The notes beneath the pieces were generated by a model. It saw only the letters and a list, made by a program, of their open reading frames with translations, was not told the DNA's origin and ran no database searches. A DNA stretch of 64,000 bases from SCRA01 sp035533275 (GTDB taxonomy: Bacteria; Vulcanimicrobiota; Vulcanimicrobiia; Vulcanimicrobiales; SCRA01): NCBI GenBank assembly GCA_035533275.1, contig DATLUD010000077.1, forward strand, positions 124,001-188,000, written 5' to 3'. Both the position numbers and the translations under genes were made by a program. Shown here one piece after another: positions 42,541 to 50,981 of the stretch (the first letter of the stretch is position 1; the number at the start of each line of letters is the position of its first letter).

Positions 42541-43194
42541 CTAGCTGTACGCGATGATGACGCGGTCGGGCACCGCGGTCTCGTACTGGATCCACGTGAT
42601 CTCGGCGACGCCGTTCTGCTCGCGCAACGGCAGCGGATCGAGACCCCGCGGCGCTGGACCTGCCAAATGCTTCCCGTACGTGTCGTAGACCGAGCCGTGG
42701 CACGGACAGATGAACTTGCCCACGCCCGAATCCCAGTTGTAGTGGCATCCCAGGTGCGGACAGATCGGGCTGAAGATCACGAAGCCCAGGTTGAAGACGG
42801 GAAACGAGACCTCTTTCGCCTTGTCGCCGAAGAGGTCGGGCCGGTCGGTCCGCATCTGCTGCTCTTGCGCAGGCGTGAGCTTGAGCCCCCACACGTACTC
42901 GCGGCTATCGGTCTCGAGGTAGCCGTCTTGCGACTTGTGCATGAAGAAGAGCTTGAGAGGAGCCAGGCTCGCCCCGGCTTGGAGCTGGTTGAACTCCTTG
43001 GCCTCCAAGGGCGCCCAACGCTTGGTACCCGATAGGATCTCCTCGGTTGGAACCAGCGAGCCGATGAGCGAGACCGCCAGCGTCACGCCGACGACGCCTC
43101 CCATCACCATCGTCGCGCGCGCCAGAAAGGTGCGTCGCGAGACTTCCTCCGGCGTTCCAGGATCGTCGTACGCCGAAGCGTGACGCTCAGCCAT
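42541..43194 (-). CDS. Rieske iron-sulfur protein of the bc-type complex
   Basis: 217 residues. A twin-arginine style N-terminus (RRTFLARATMVMGGVVG) leads into one membrane anchor (about 25-50). The [2Fe-2S] ligands are in CPHLGCHYN and CPCHGSVYD, with the proline loop GPAPRGLDPLP after them. It passes electrons from quinol to cytochrome c. The ATG at 43194 is preferred because GGAGG then lies 8 nt upstream; an in-frame ATG two codons earlier is too close to it. Operon order Rieske then cytochrome b-c. Confidence 0.94.
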   Translation of the reverse strand: MAERHASAYDDPGTPEEVSRRTFLARATMVMGGVVGVTLAVSLIGSLVPTEEILSGTKRWAPLEAKEFNQLQAGASLAPLKLFFMHKSQDGYLETDSREYVWGLKLTPAQEQQMRTDRPDLFGDKAKEVSFPVFNLGFVIFSPICPHLGCHYNWDSGVGKFICPCHGSVYDTYGKHLAGPAPRGLDPLPLREQNGVAEITWIQYETAVPDRVIIAYS

Positions 43195-43365
43195 GGGCAT
43201 ACCCTCCGTCTGTCGATTACCGGACCATGCGAGAAGCCTCCTGCCGAAGAAGGCGGCGCATGTTGCCGCGATGCGGTAGAGTATCGGTATGATGCTCGAT
43301 CGCGTCTTCCATGAAGATCGCACGGACCTCGCGTCCGCGCACGTGCGCGCCAGCGGGGTGCTCAA

Positions 43366-44274
43366 TTGACGCGAGCAGAGATCACCGGCGCCGCGCTTGT
43401 CGCCGCTTCGGCATGCGGATTCGCAACGCTGGGGATCTTCGGCACGGAACTCTATGCGCAAGGGTTCGACTTGCCCAGCGTGCTCGCGTGGAGGTTCGGC
43501 GGCGCGACGGTCCTCTTCTGGATCTGGATCGTCGCGCGGCGCCGCTGGCGCATTCCGTGGCGCACGGCGCTGACCGCCGTCGCGATGGGCGCCGTCGGCT
43601 ACGCGCTGCAATCGACGCTCTACTTCGTCGCCATCGGGCGGATCGGCGTCGGCCTCACGGCGCTCCTGCTCTACACCTATCCCGCGTTCGTGGCGATGCT
43701 CGCTTGGCTCGTCTATCGTGAGCAACCGTCGCGGCGGCGCATCGCGGCGCTGGCCATCACGTTCGTGGGTACCTCGCTTGCGGCCAATCCGCATGGACCG
43801 CACGCGGATTGGCTGGGCCTCACCGCGGGCGTCGCGACGGGCGCCTGGTATGCGGTCTACCTCACCGTGGGCACGCGGCTCGTGAGCGCCGTCGACTCGC
43901 TGACGGCCAGCGCCTACGTCTGCCTCGGAGCGATGCTCTCGTTCGTCATCGCCTCGTTCGCCGGAGCGGGCCTCCACATGCCGGCCGGGGCCGCGGCCGC
44001 GGCGACCATCGCCGCCATCGTCGTGGTGGCGACGGTGATCCCCATAACTACGCTCTTCGGCGGCATGCGCCGCCTGGGCACGCCGCGCGCCGCCGTGCTC
44101 TCCACGCTCGAGCCTCTGGTCACCGTCGCTCTGGGCGCGGCCATCCTGCACGAGCGCCTCGGTCGCGCGGAGTTCGCCGGCGGCATCCTCATCATCGGCG
44201 CACTGATCGTCCTGCAGATGCCGGAGGCCCCCGCCTTGGCCCGCGCAGACGCCCTCTCCGTCAAGAATCGGTAA
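43366..44274 (+). CDS. EamA (DMT) family transporter
   Basis: 302 residues with ten helices in two EamA halves: GAALVAASACGFATLGIFGTELY opens the first, and GLTAGVATGAWYAVYLTVG the second. Conserved TYPAFVAMLAWLVYREQ and LSTLEPLVTVALGAAILHERLG mark the helix ends. Probable exporter of an amino acid or other metabolite. The start is TTG at 43366 after GGGGTG. It is divergent from the Rieske gene across 171 bp in which I see no clear promoter. Confidence 0.82.
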   Translation: MTRAEITGAALVAASACGFATLGIFGTELYAQGFDLPSVLAWRFGGATVLFWIWIVARRRWRIPWRTALTAVAMGAVGYALQSTLYFVAIGRIGVGLTALLLYTYPAFVAMLAWLVYREQPSRRRIAALAITFVGTSLAANPHGPHADWLGLTAGVATGAWYAVYLTVGTRLVSAVDSLTASAYVCLGAMLSFVIASFAGAGLHMPAGAAAAATIAAIVVVATVIPITTLFGGMRRLGTPRAAVLSTLEPLVTVALGAAILHERLGRAEFAGGILIIGALIVLQMPEAPALARADALSVKNR

Positions 44275-44409
44275 ACTCGACGTTCGAGGGCCCGGGGGAC
44301 CGGGCGACGGCGGAGGCGGGCGCGCCACTCACTGCCGAACGGGAGGCGGAGCCGTGTGACCGCCGTCACTGCGACCATCAGCCGAAGGTCACCGGGGGAG
44401 TGTCGGATC

Positions 44410-44637
44410 ATGCATGAGGTAGCGAAGCTGGCCCTGGACATCGCCTACTACGAAGTCGCCTACCGCGACGAGAGCGTCATCGAGGCGCTCTTGACCTTTG
44501 CCCGCGCCTCGGACGACGACGCCGAGCGCTATTATCGCTCCGAGGTCCGGCCACGCATCGCGCGAGCCCTAGTCCGTCGCCGCCGCGACATCGTGCGGGC
44601 CGCTCGCGCCTCCTGCGCGAGCGCCTGCGCGCTCTAA
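44410..44637 (+). CDS. Small hypothetical protein
   Basis: 75 residues. It is mostly helical by composition, with LALDIAYYEVAYRDESVIEALL followed by a basic second half (ARALVRRRRDIVRAAR). No family is recognised and there is no membrane segment. GGGGGAG lies 9 nt before the ATG, which supports translation. It sits between the EamA gene and the TlpA gene on the same strand. The 135-nt spacer before it holds no other visible feature. Confidence 0.5.
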   Translation: MHEVAKLALDIAYYEVAYRDESVIEALLTFARASDDDAERYYRSEVRPRIARALVRRRRDIVRAARASCASACAL

Positions 44638-44675
44638 AAGAGGAGCCCCGCCCCGCGGAGCGTAGAGCGGCCACG

Positions 44676-45236
44676 ATGATCCGACGCGGCCGCTTCCTCG
44701 CGCAACTCTCGAGCGCCTTGGCGCTCACCTCGGCGGCGCTCGCCCCTCCCGTCGACGCGGCGACCCTCGCGGGGGATCGCGCCCGAGCGGAGTTTGCCCC
44801 CGGGATCATCGCCCCCGGTCACCCCATGCCCGCCATGACGGCACCGATGCCCAATGGGCGCGAGCTCTCCTTGGCCTCGCTGCGCGGCCACGCCGTCTGG
44901 ATCAACTGCTTCGCGACGTGGTGCGAGCCGTGCAACGCGGAGATGCCGCTCATCGTCGAGACGTACCGGCGCAGCTTCGCCGCGGGCCTGCGCGTGGTCG
45001 GGATCTCGATGAGCGAGCACGCCTCGGCGCTCCCGCCGTTCCTGAAGCGCTACGGCATCACGTTCCCGGTAGTCCTGGATCACGCGCAAGCGACGAACGT
45101 CTGGGGCATCAGCGACATCCCGACATCGATCTTCCTCGACGCTCGCGGCGTCATCCGCACGATCCGTCAAGGCGAGATAGACCGTAGCGACGCCGCGGCG
45201 CTGGTCGCCGCGATCCTCGCCCACCGGCGAGCCTGA
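44676..45236 (+). CDS. TlpA/ResA-like extracytoplasmic thioredoxin
   Basis: 186 residues. A signal peptide (1-29, ending PPVDAAT) is followed by a thioredoxin/AhpC-TSA fold. The redox pair is WCEPC in INCFATWCEPCNAEMP, with the cis-Pro loop DIPTSIFLDARG. Proteins of this type reduce apocytochrome c or copper-site cysteines; a link to the Rieske/cytochrome b-c genes 1.5 kb away or to the SCO1 gene is plausible. No membrane-bound DsbD/CcdA partner is nearby. Confidence 0.88.
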   Translation: MIRRGRFLAQLSSALALTSAALAPPVDAATLAGDRARAEFAPGIIAPGHPMPAMTAPMPNGRELSLASLRGHAVWINCFATWCEPCNAEMPLIVETYRRSFAAGLRVVGISMSEHASALPPFLKRYGITFPVVLDHAQATNVWGISDIPTSIFLDARGVIRTIRQGEIDRSDAAALVAAILAHRRA

Positions 45237-45254
45237 GCCCCGCGCTCGCTGCGC

Positions 45255-46052
45255 TTAGACTTTCGGGTCGAACCGCCCGTCTGCGGCGGTCCAGCCGCCG
45301 TCGGCGAAGATGACGGCGCCGGTGATGAAGCTTGCCGCGTCGGAGACCAGGAAGGCGATGACCGAGGCCACCTCCTCCGGTTTTCCCCAGCGCCCCAAGA
45401 CGCTCTTGCGCGCATAGGCTTCGTACCAATCCGGCACGTCCTTGATCGGCGCCGTCAGCGGCGTCTCGATGGCGCCGGGAGCGACGGCGTTGACGCGCAC
45501 GCCCTGCGGGCCCAGCTCTGCGGCGAGGGTGCGCACCAACTGCACCGTTCCGGCCTTCGTGGCTGCGTAGACGCTCTGCCCCGGCTCCGTCGTGATCGAG
45601 CGGATGGACGACAGGGCGACGATGCTCCCTCTGCCTTGCGCCGCCATCACGCGCCCGGCGCTCTGCATCACGTGAATCGTTCCCTTGAGGTTGACCCCGA
45701 GGACCTTGTCGATCTCCGGCGAGGTGTAGTCGAGCATCCGTTTGCGCACGTTGATGCTCGGCGTCGTCACCGCCGCGTCGAGACCGCCGTGCTTGCTCGC
45801 GATCCCGTCGACCAGGGCCCGCACGCCCGCGCCGTCGACGATGTCCACCGTCGCCCCCTCCGCTTTACCGCCGGCTGAGACGATCGCTCGAGCCGTCGCC
45901 TCGGCCGCGGCACCGTTGGCGTCGGCGCAAACCACCATCGCCCCGCAGTCGGCCAGCGCGTGGGCGCCGGCCTCCCCGATCCCCGAGCCGGCGCCCACCA
46001 CCAGCGCCACGCGGCCGTTCAAGGCAAACCTGTCGAGATAGCTCCCCGCCAT
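45255..46052 (-). CDS. Short-chain dehydrogenase/reductase
   Basis: 265 residues, classical SDR. Cofactor motif GAGSGIG (about 20-26), then Asn in GVNLKGT, catalytic Ser in ALSSIRS and YxxxK in VYAATKAG. The usual NNAG motif is replaced by TTPSINV. An Asp at the end of beta-2 (VCADANG) favours NAD over NADP. AAAGGA precedes the ATG. It is last in the DUF3311-SSS-tartrate dehydrogenase operon, 10 nt after the dehydrogenase, so it likely oxidises an intermediate of the same hydroxy-acid or sugar-acid pathway. Confidence 0.9.
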   Translation of the reverse strand: MAGSYLDRFALNGRVALVVGAGSGIGEAGAHALADCGAMVVCADANGAAAEATARAIVSAGGKAEGATVDIVDGAGVRALVDGIASKHGGLDAAVTTPSINVRKRMLDYTSPEIDKVLGVNLKGTIHVMQSAGRVMAAQGRGSIVALSSIRSITTEPGQSVYAATKAGTVQLVRTLAAELGPQGVRVNAVAPGAIETPLTAPIKDVPDWYEAYARKSVLGRWGKPEEVASVIAFLVSDAASFITGAVIFADGGWTAADGRFDPKV

Positions 46053-46062
46053 CGAGTTCCTT

Positions 46063-47121
46063 TCAGATCAAACGAGAGAGAACGGCGTCGCCCATGCTCG
46101 CCGTGGTCGCCCCACCCCCGAGGTCGGGCGTGCGGACACCGTCCGCCAGCGCCGCCTCGACGGCGTTGACGACCGCGTCGGCGGCGTGCGGCTCACCGAG
46201 ATGGCGGAGCATCAGCGCCCCGCTCCAGATCGCCCCGATCGGGTTGGCGATGCCTTTGCCGGCGATGTCCGGAGCGCTGCCATGCACCGGCTCGAAGAGC
46301 CCGGGCAGTGCCGAGCCGGGATGGAGGTTCGCGCTCGCCGCCAGCCCCAGACTCCCTTGGAGCGCCGCGCCCAGGTCGGTCAAGATGTCGCCGAAGAGAT
46401 TCGATCCGACCATGACGTCGAAATGCCCCGGCTCCTTGACCATGCGGTAGGCGCAGGCGTCGACCAGCATGCGCTCCCATCGGATGCCCGGGTAGTCCGT
46501 GGCCACCGACTCCACCACCTCGTCCCAGAGCACCATGCCGTGCGTGAGCGCGTTGGACTTGGTCACGCTGGTCAAGAGACCGCCGCGCGCCTTGGCGAGA
46601 TCGAAGGCATAGCGCGCGATGCGCTCGATGCCCACGCGGGTGAAGAGCGAATTCTCGACCGCCGTCTCGCCGGTCAGGCCCGCGCGGAAGCGTCCTCCGA
46701 GGCGTGAATACTCGCCCTCGGTGTTCTCACGCACGAAGACGATGTCGACGTCCTCGGGCGCCGCCTTGATCGGCGAAGGGACGCCGGGGAAGAGCTTGAT
46801 CGGCCGGAGGTTGACGTAGAGGTCCAGTTCGCGGCGCAAGCCCAGCACGAGCCCCCACACCGCCACGTGATCCGGCACGTCGGGGCTTCCCACGGCGCCG
46901 AAGTAGATCGCGTCGTGGCTCCGCACCATCTCCATGCCGTCGGAGGGCATCATCACGCCGTGGCGGCGGTAGTGCTCCGAGCCCCACGGCAGCTCCGTCC
47001 ACTCGATCTCGAACCCGTACGAGGAGGCGGCGCGATCGAGCACGCGCCGCCCCTCCGCGATCACCTCGGGGCCGACCCCGTCGCCGGGGATGGCCGCGAT
47101 CCGGTAGCGGTCAGGCGGCAA
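46063..47121 (-). CDS. Tartrate dehydrogenase / D-malate dehydrogenase (decarboxylating)
   Basis: 352 residues of the isocitrate/isopropylmalate dehydrogenase family. IPGDGVGPEV opens the fold. VRENTEGEYSRLGG and SVTKSNALTHGMVLWDEV fit the TtuC/DmlA branch rather than LeuB. Metal-binding Asp lie in GSNLFGDILTDLGAAL. It oxidatively decarboxylates D-malate or tartrate-type 2-hydroxy acids with NAD. The start is TTG at 47121 behind GGGGGG, overlapping the symporter gene by 11 nt. LeuB activity cannot be excluded, but no leu genes are nearby. Confidence 0.88.
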   Translation of the reverse strand: MPPDRYRIAAIPGDGVGPEVIAEGRRVLDRAASSYGFEIEWTELPWGSEHYRRHGVMMPSDGMEMVRSHDAIYFGAVGSPDVPDHVAVWGLVLGLRRELDLYVNLRPIKLFPGVPSPIKAAPEDVDIVFVRENTEGEYSRLGGRFRAGLTGETAVENSLFTRVGIERIARYAFDLAKARGGLLTSVTKSNALTHGMVLWDEVVESVATDYPGIRWERMLVDACAYRMVKEPGHFDVMVGSNLFGDILTDLGAALQGSLGLAASANLHPGSALPGLFEPVHGSAPDIAGKGIANPIGAIWSGALMLRHLGEPHAADAVVNAVEAALADGVRTPDLGGGATTASMGDAVLSRLI

Positions 47122-48571
47122 CCGATGCCCCCCGCTCCACGCTCTCCGGCGCCGGCGTCAGCAAACTGACGACGACGCAGACGATGGCGTTGAGGATCAG
47201 CGCCGCGAAGCCGCTGTTGACGCCCTCGAACACCGAGCGCCCGGTGAGCGAGAGGTACGCCACCATGGCCACGCCGACCACGATGCCGGCTCCCACGCCC
47301 CATGCGCTCGTGCGCTTCCAGGCGAACGCGAGCACGACGCCGGGGAAGAACTGCGTGACGCCATTGTAGCCCATGAGCAGCAAGCCCACCAGCGACGACT
47401 TCGCCACCAGCCAGAAGAACAGCGAAAGCGCGGCCACCACCAGAACCAGGATCCGCGTGGTCAGCGTGCGCTCGCGATCCGCGGTGGCGATGCCCAGCCA
47501 GTCGCCCATCACGTTCTTGGTGATCAGGCTGGCCGCGGCGAGGATCTGCGCCGAGGCCGGAATCAAGCCCGCCAGACACCCGGCCGAGGCCAGCGCGCCG
47601 AGCGTGAACGGCGAGAAGTACTTCTGGACGACCAGCATGAACGACTGGTCGGCCGCAGGACCCTTGAGACCCGGCATCACCAGGAGCGCCGTGAAGCCCG
47701 CGAAGTATACCAGCAGCAGCATGAGCTGGTAGACCGGAAGGAAGACGGCATTGCGCCGCAGCGAGTCCTCGTTCTTCGCGGAGTAGATGGCCTGCATCGA
47801 CTGCGGCCACATGAAGAATCCGAGCGACGTCAGCAGGACGGTGGAGACGAACCAGGTCGTCCCGAGGCCCGTGCTGGCGTGCGGCAGCGTCAGGTAGTCC
47901 GGTTGCTGCTGGAGCACCTTCGTGATGACGTTCGCCGGCGATCCGAAGAAGTGGATCGGCAGGACGATGCCGGCGAAGATCACCCCCAGGAGCACCAGCG
48001 CGTCTTTGGCGACGCTCGCCCATGCCGTTCCTCGGATACCCGTGGTGAACACGAAGAACGCGATGATGATGAACGCCACGCTCACCGCCACGGCGGCGTT
48101 GAAGCTGCCGTACCCGGCGATGTGCAGCAGGATCTCCAGGCCGGAGAGCTGGAGCGTCACGTACGGAACCAGGAAGACGAAGCCGACGATCGCGACGATC
48201 ACTCCCAGCGCCTTGCTGCCGTAGCGCGTCGCGAAGAAGTCGGCGCCCGTCAGCAGGTTGTGCTTCTTGGCCACGCGCCAGATCGCCGGGGCCAGGAAGA
48301 AGCTGATGATGTAGGCGACGGTGCCGTAGCAGAGGATGTAGAACGCGGGTGCTCCGTGGCTGTAGGCCCATCCGGCGCCGCCCAGGAAGGTGAACGTCGT
48401 GTAGATCTCGCCGGCCATCAGCAGCCACAGCAGGAAGGGGCCGAAAGACCGTCCGGCTACCATGTACTGCTGCGGATCCATGAGGATGCCGCGCACGCTG
48501 AGCGAGCTCACGAAGACGACCGCCAGCAGGACCACGGCGATGATGCCGAGCGCAATCAGCGGGCCGCTCAT
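47111..48571 (-). CDS. Sodium:solute symporter family transporter
   Basis: 486 residues with about 13 helices. The SSS signature region includes MVAGRSFGPFLLWLLMAGEIYTTFTFLGGAGWAYS and GLIPASAQILAAASLITKNV, close to MctP/PanF-type monocarboxylate or pantothenate symporters. Coupled upstream to a DUF3311 gene (ATGA), the usual small partner of this SSS subgroup, and downstream to the tartrate/D-malate dehydrogenase. An organic acid feeding the dehydrogenase is the likely substrate (inference from context). Confidence 0.9.
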   Translation of the reverse strand: MSGPLIALGIIAVVLLAVVFVSSLSVRGILMDPQQYMVAGRSFGPFLLWLLMAGEIYTTFTFLGGAGWAYSHGAPAFYILCYGTVAYIISFFLAPAIWRVAKKHNLLTGADFFATRYGSKALGVIVAIVGFVFLVPYVTLQLSGLEILLHIAGYGSFNAAVAVSVAFIIIAFFVFTTGIRGTAWASVAKDALVLLGVIFAGIVLPIHFFGSPANVITKVLQQQPDYLTLPHASTGLGTTWFVSTVLLTSLGFFMWPQSMQAIYSAKNEDSLRRNAVFLPVYQLMLLLVYFAGFTALLVMPGLKGPAADQSFMLVVQKYFSPFTLGALASAGCLAGLIPASAQILAAASLITKNVMGDWLGIATADRERTLTTRILVLVVAALSLFFWLVAKSSLVGLLLMGYNGVTQFFPGVVLAFAWKRTSAWGVGAGIVVGVAMVAYLSLTGRSVFEGVNSGFAALILNAIVCVVVSLLTPAPESVERGASVAA

Positions 48572-48750
48572 GACTTCTGCTCCAGTCGGTAGACGTTCCA
48601 CATGAAGATCGGCGTCAGCAGAATCCACGCAACGATCCAAGCGACCAGAAAAGGCAGACCGAGGATCCGCGGCTCGACGGAGTCGACGAACGGAATCGCG
48701 AACGTCAGCGCGAGAGCCGGGATGATGGCGAGAATGATCCGAGTGGTCAT
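48568..48750 (-). CDS. DUF3311 small membrane protein
   Basis: 60 residues with two hydrophobic helices: IILAIIPALALTFAIPFVD and LPFLVAWIVAWILLTPIFMW. DUF3311 proteins are found almost always directly upstream of an SSS symporter gene, as here, with an ATGA overlap. It probably forms an accessory subunit of the transporter. GGAGGGGAG sits 5 nt before the ATG. First gene of the four-gene minus-strand operon. Confidence 0.9.
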   Translation of the reverse strand: MTTRIILAIIPALALTFAIPFVDSVEPRILGLPFLVAWIVAWILLTPIFMWNVYRLEQKS

Positions 48751-48815
48751 CGCATCTCCCCTCCACGTCAACCAGAGTGCAGGTATGACCCGAGACTTAT
48801 GGCCGGGGCTGCAGC

Positions 48816-48844
48816 TTGCCTGCTCTCTTTCCTTTCATTATTCG
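48816..48844 (+). promoter_or_regulatory. Possible sigma-70-like promoter before the MFS gene
   Basis: TTGCCT (48816-48821), 17-nt spacer, TATTCG (48839-48844), in the most AT-rich stretch of this divergent gap. Both hexamers are imperfect and the organism's consensus is unknown. Confidence 0.2.
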
Positions 48845-48888
48845 ATAGGCCGGACCCGGCTCCCGCACCCTCGAAGTGCTTCGCCGCC

Positions 48889-50034
48889 ATGGCGCGCCCG
48901 CTGAGCCGCAACATCGTCATCTTGTCGTGGGTGAGCTTCTTCCAAGACGCTGCCACCGAGATGCTCTTCCCCGTGCTGCCGCTCTTCATCGTAGGGGTGT
49001 TGGGGGCGCCGGTCGCCGTCGTGGGGCTCGTCGAAGGGCTCGCCGAAGGCGTCAACTCCCTGATGAAAGGGGTGGCGGGGCGGCTCTCCGACCGCTTGCC
49101 TCGGCGTCCGCTGGTCGCCGCGGGCTATGCCACCTCGGCTACCGCAAAGGCGCTGATCGCGCTGGCGACGACGTGGCCGTTCGTCCTCTTCTGCCGCGTG
49201 CTCGACCGCGTCGGCAAAGGCGTGCGCACCGCGCCCCGCGATGCACTGATCAGCGCGGCGGCGGCGCAGGAGGCGCGCGGAGGCGCCTTCGGATTCCACC
49301 GCGCGATGGACGACCTCGGGGCCGTGGCGGGGCCGCTCGCCGGCCTCGCCCTCTTCGAAGCCCTCCACCACCAGCTCCGCCCTCTCTTCGTCATCGCCGT
49401 GATCCCGGCGTTCCTGAGCGTCGCGCTCATCGGACTGGTGCGCGAGCCGGCCCGGCCGGCCGGCTTCTCCCGCCCGTCGGGCGCCGCGTGGGCGTATCCG
49501 CGCGCGTACTGGATCGTGCTCGCGACGCTGACGATCTTCGGCTTGCTGAGCTTCTCCAGCGCGCTCATCATCGTGCGCATCCGCGAGATGGGCTTCTCGT
49601 CGGTGCAGATCTTCCTGGCGTACGCGCTCTTCAACCTGTGCAGCTCGCTCTTCAGCTATCCCGCCGGACGCCTCTCCGATCGCGTCCCGCGCCGCGTCGT
49701 CTTTGCCGCCGGCCTCGGCGCGCTGGCGTTGGCGTTCCTGGGCTTCGCGGCGGCGAGAGCCGCCATCTGGGGTTGGATGCTCTTCGCGCTCTACGGTGTC
49801 TTCGTCGCGCTCACGGACGGCGTGGGCACGGCGTGGGTCGCCGACTTGGTGCCGGCGGAACGCGCGGGCGGCGCGCTGGGACTCTATCACGCGGCGGTCG
49901 GCCTCGCGGCTCTGGTCGCGGGCATCTGGGCGGGTCTGCTCTGGGGAAGCGACGGCCACGTGCCGTTCGCGATCTCCGGCTGCGGCGCCGCCGTCTTGGC
50001 CGTGGCCCTGTTCGTGACCGGCAGGCGTCCCTGA
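48889..50034 (+). CDS. Major facilitator superfamily transporter
   Basis: 381 residues, 12 helices. The loop 2-3 signature reads GVAGRLSDRLPRRPLVAAG and the second-half counterpart reads PAGRLSDRVPRRVVFAAG. The segment LDRVGKGVRTAPRDALIS is a strong mark of the subfamily often annotated as MFS_1 permease near heavy-metal or amino-acid genes. Substrate is unknown. The ATG at 48889 opens MARPLSRNIVILSWVSF; no clear ribosome-binding site is visible. It ends just before the tRNA-Gly terminator. Confidence 0.83.
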   Translation: MARPLSRNIVILSWVSFFQDAATEMLFPVLPLFIVGVLGAPVAVVGLVEGLAEGVNSLMKGVAGRLSDRLPRRPLVAAGYATSATAKALIALATTWPFVLFCRVLDRVGKGVRTAPRDALISAAAAQEARGGAFGFHRAMDDLGAVAGPLAGLALFEALHHQLRPLFVIAVIPAFLSVALIGLVREPARPAGFSRPSGAAWAYPRAYWIVLATLTIFGLLSFSSALIIVRIREMGFSSVQIFLAYALFNLCSSLFSYPAGRLSDRVPRRVVFAAGLGALALAFLGFAAARAAIWGWMLFALYGVFVALTDGVGTAWVADLVPAERAGGALGLYHAAVGLAALVAGIWAGLLWGSDGHVPFAISGCGAAVLAVALFVTGRRP

Positions 50035-50036
50035 CG

Positions 50037-50066
50037 AAAAACGCCCAATCTCTCAGGGGACGGGCG
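50037..50066 (-). terminator. Rho-independent terminator of tRNA-Gly
   Basis: On the minus strand, CGCCC and GGGCG pair across 15 nt (50062-50066 with 50042-50046) and are followed by TTTTT (50041-50037). It begins 11 nt after the tRNA CCA end. Confidence 0.7.
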
Positions 50067-50076
50067 CTTCCAGATC

Positions 50077-50152
50077 TGGAGCGGGAGACGAGGCTCGAAC
50101 TCGCGACCCTCAGCTTGGGAAGCTGATGCTCTACCAACTGAGCTACTCCCGC
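50077..50152 (-). tRNA. tRNA-Gly (anticodon CCC)
   Basis: On the minus strand GCGGGAG pairs with CTCCCGC. D arm GCTCAGTTGGTAGAGC, anticodon stem TCAGC/GCTGA around loop TTCCCAA (anticodon CCC), T arm with GAGTTCGAGCCTC. Discriminator T at 50080 and an encoded CCA end (50079-50077). Body 73 nt. Confidence 0.97.
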
Positions 50153-50237
50153 GTCGAAAGCCACCGTTTCGTCGCGCCGTGGGGCCCTCCTGCCGCGGCG
50201 TGAAGGGCGCCTCCACGAACCCCAAGAACGGGCTCAC

Positions 50238-50744
50238 GTGACCCAAGCGATCGTCGTCGGCCTCCTCTTCGCCGCGTTCCTCGTGCTGGCCGTCTATCGC
50301 CAGACGCGCGAGCGTCGCACGTCGCTGCTCGGCATGTGGTCGGCGCCCGCGGTCTTCGTCGTCCTCGCGGCGCTGGTCGCCGCGGAGGACCACCTCACCA
50401 CGCCTCTCGCCATCGCCGTCCTGCTCGCCGCGGCCCTCGTCGGCATTCCCCTCGGCTTGTATCAAGGCGTCCACTGCACCGTCCAGGTCGACCGCGCCGC
50501 CCGGCGCATCACCTACAAAGCCAACCCCATCGGCGTGGCGATCATCTTGGCTGCTCTCGGCTTCCGCTTCGGCATCAAGATGGCCACGGGATCGCTCGCA
50601 TCGCCGCACCCGCTCTCCGGGACCGCGGCCCTGATGAGCACGGTCGCGCTGGCGTTGGCCGTGGGCATGGTGATCGGGCTGCGCATCCACATGCAGCGCT
50701 GCTACAACGCGGCGCCACCGCAGGCGTCCGCGCCGCCGGCCTGA
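50238..50744 (+). CDS. Small integral membrane protein (CcdC/DUF1453-like)
   Basis: 168 residues with about four helices: VVGLLFAAFLVLAVY, a pair around 33-75, AIILAALGFRFGIKMA and VALALAVGMVIGLRI. The RxxR segment after helix 1, the GIPLGLYQG motif and the Asp-rich hairpin VQVDRAARRITYK resemble DUF1453 (CcdC-like) proteins of unknown function. The family call is tentative. GTG start at 50238. Followed 9 nt later by a small ORF on the same strand. Confidence 0.6.
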   Translation: MTQAIVVGLLFAAFLVLAVYRQTRERRTSLLGMWSAPAVFVVLAALVAAEDHLTTPLAIAVLLAAALVGIPLGLYQGVHCTVQVDRAARRITYKANPIGVAIILAALGFRFGIKMATGSLASPHPLSGTAALMSTVALALAVGMVIGLRIHMQRCYNAAPPQASAPPA

Positions 50745-50753
50745 GGAAGCGGC

Positions 50754-50981
50754 ATGAACGGCGAGGCATACGAGGACCTCTTCCGGCGCATCTCCCTGCG
50801 CTTCGACCGCATCACGTGCAGCGTGCGCCGCGATACCGGCGCAGTGATCGTCGAGTGGTACGACTTCGGTAACGTCTACGGCTGCTACCGCAGCGCGGAA
50901 GGCGCGACGCTCGCGCAGGCGCTGGCCGCCGCGCTTGCCGAGATCGAAGCGCCGCCGCGTGCCCCCGGCGCTGACGCTTAG
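50754..50981 (+). CDS. Small hypothetical protein
   Basis: 75 residues. It has a plausible beta-rich core (ITCSVRRDTGAVIVEWYDFG and YGCYRS) and an Ala-rich C-terminal helix. GAGGAAG lies 6 nt before the ATG, so translation is likely, probably coupled to the membrane protein upstream. I do not recognise the family. Its last 4 nt overlap the 3' end of the convergent SCO1 gene. Confidence 0.55.
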   Translation: MNGEAYEDLFRRISLRFDRITCSVRRDTGAVIVEWYDFGNVYGCYRSAEGATLAQALAAALAEIEAPPRAPGADA

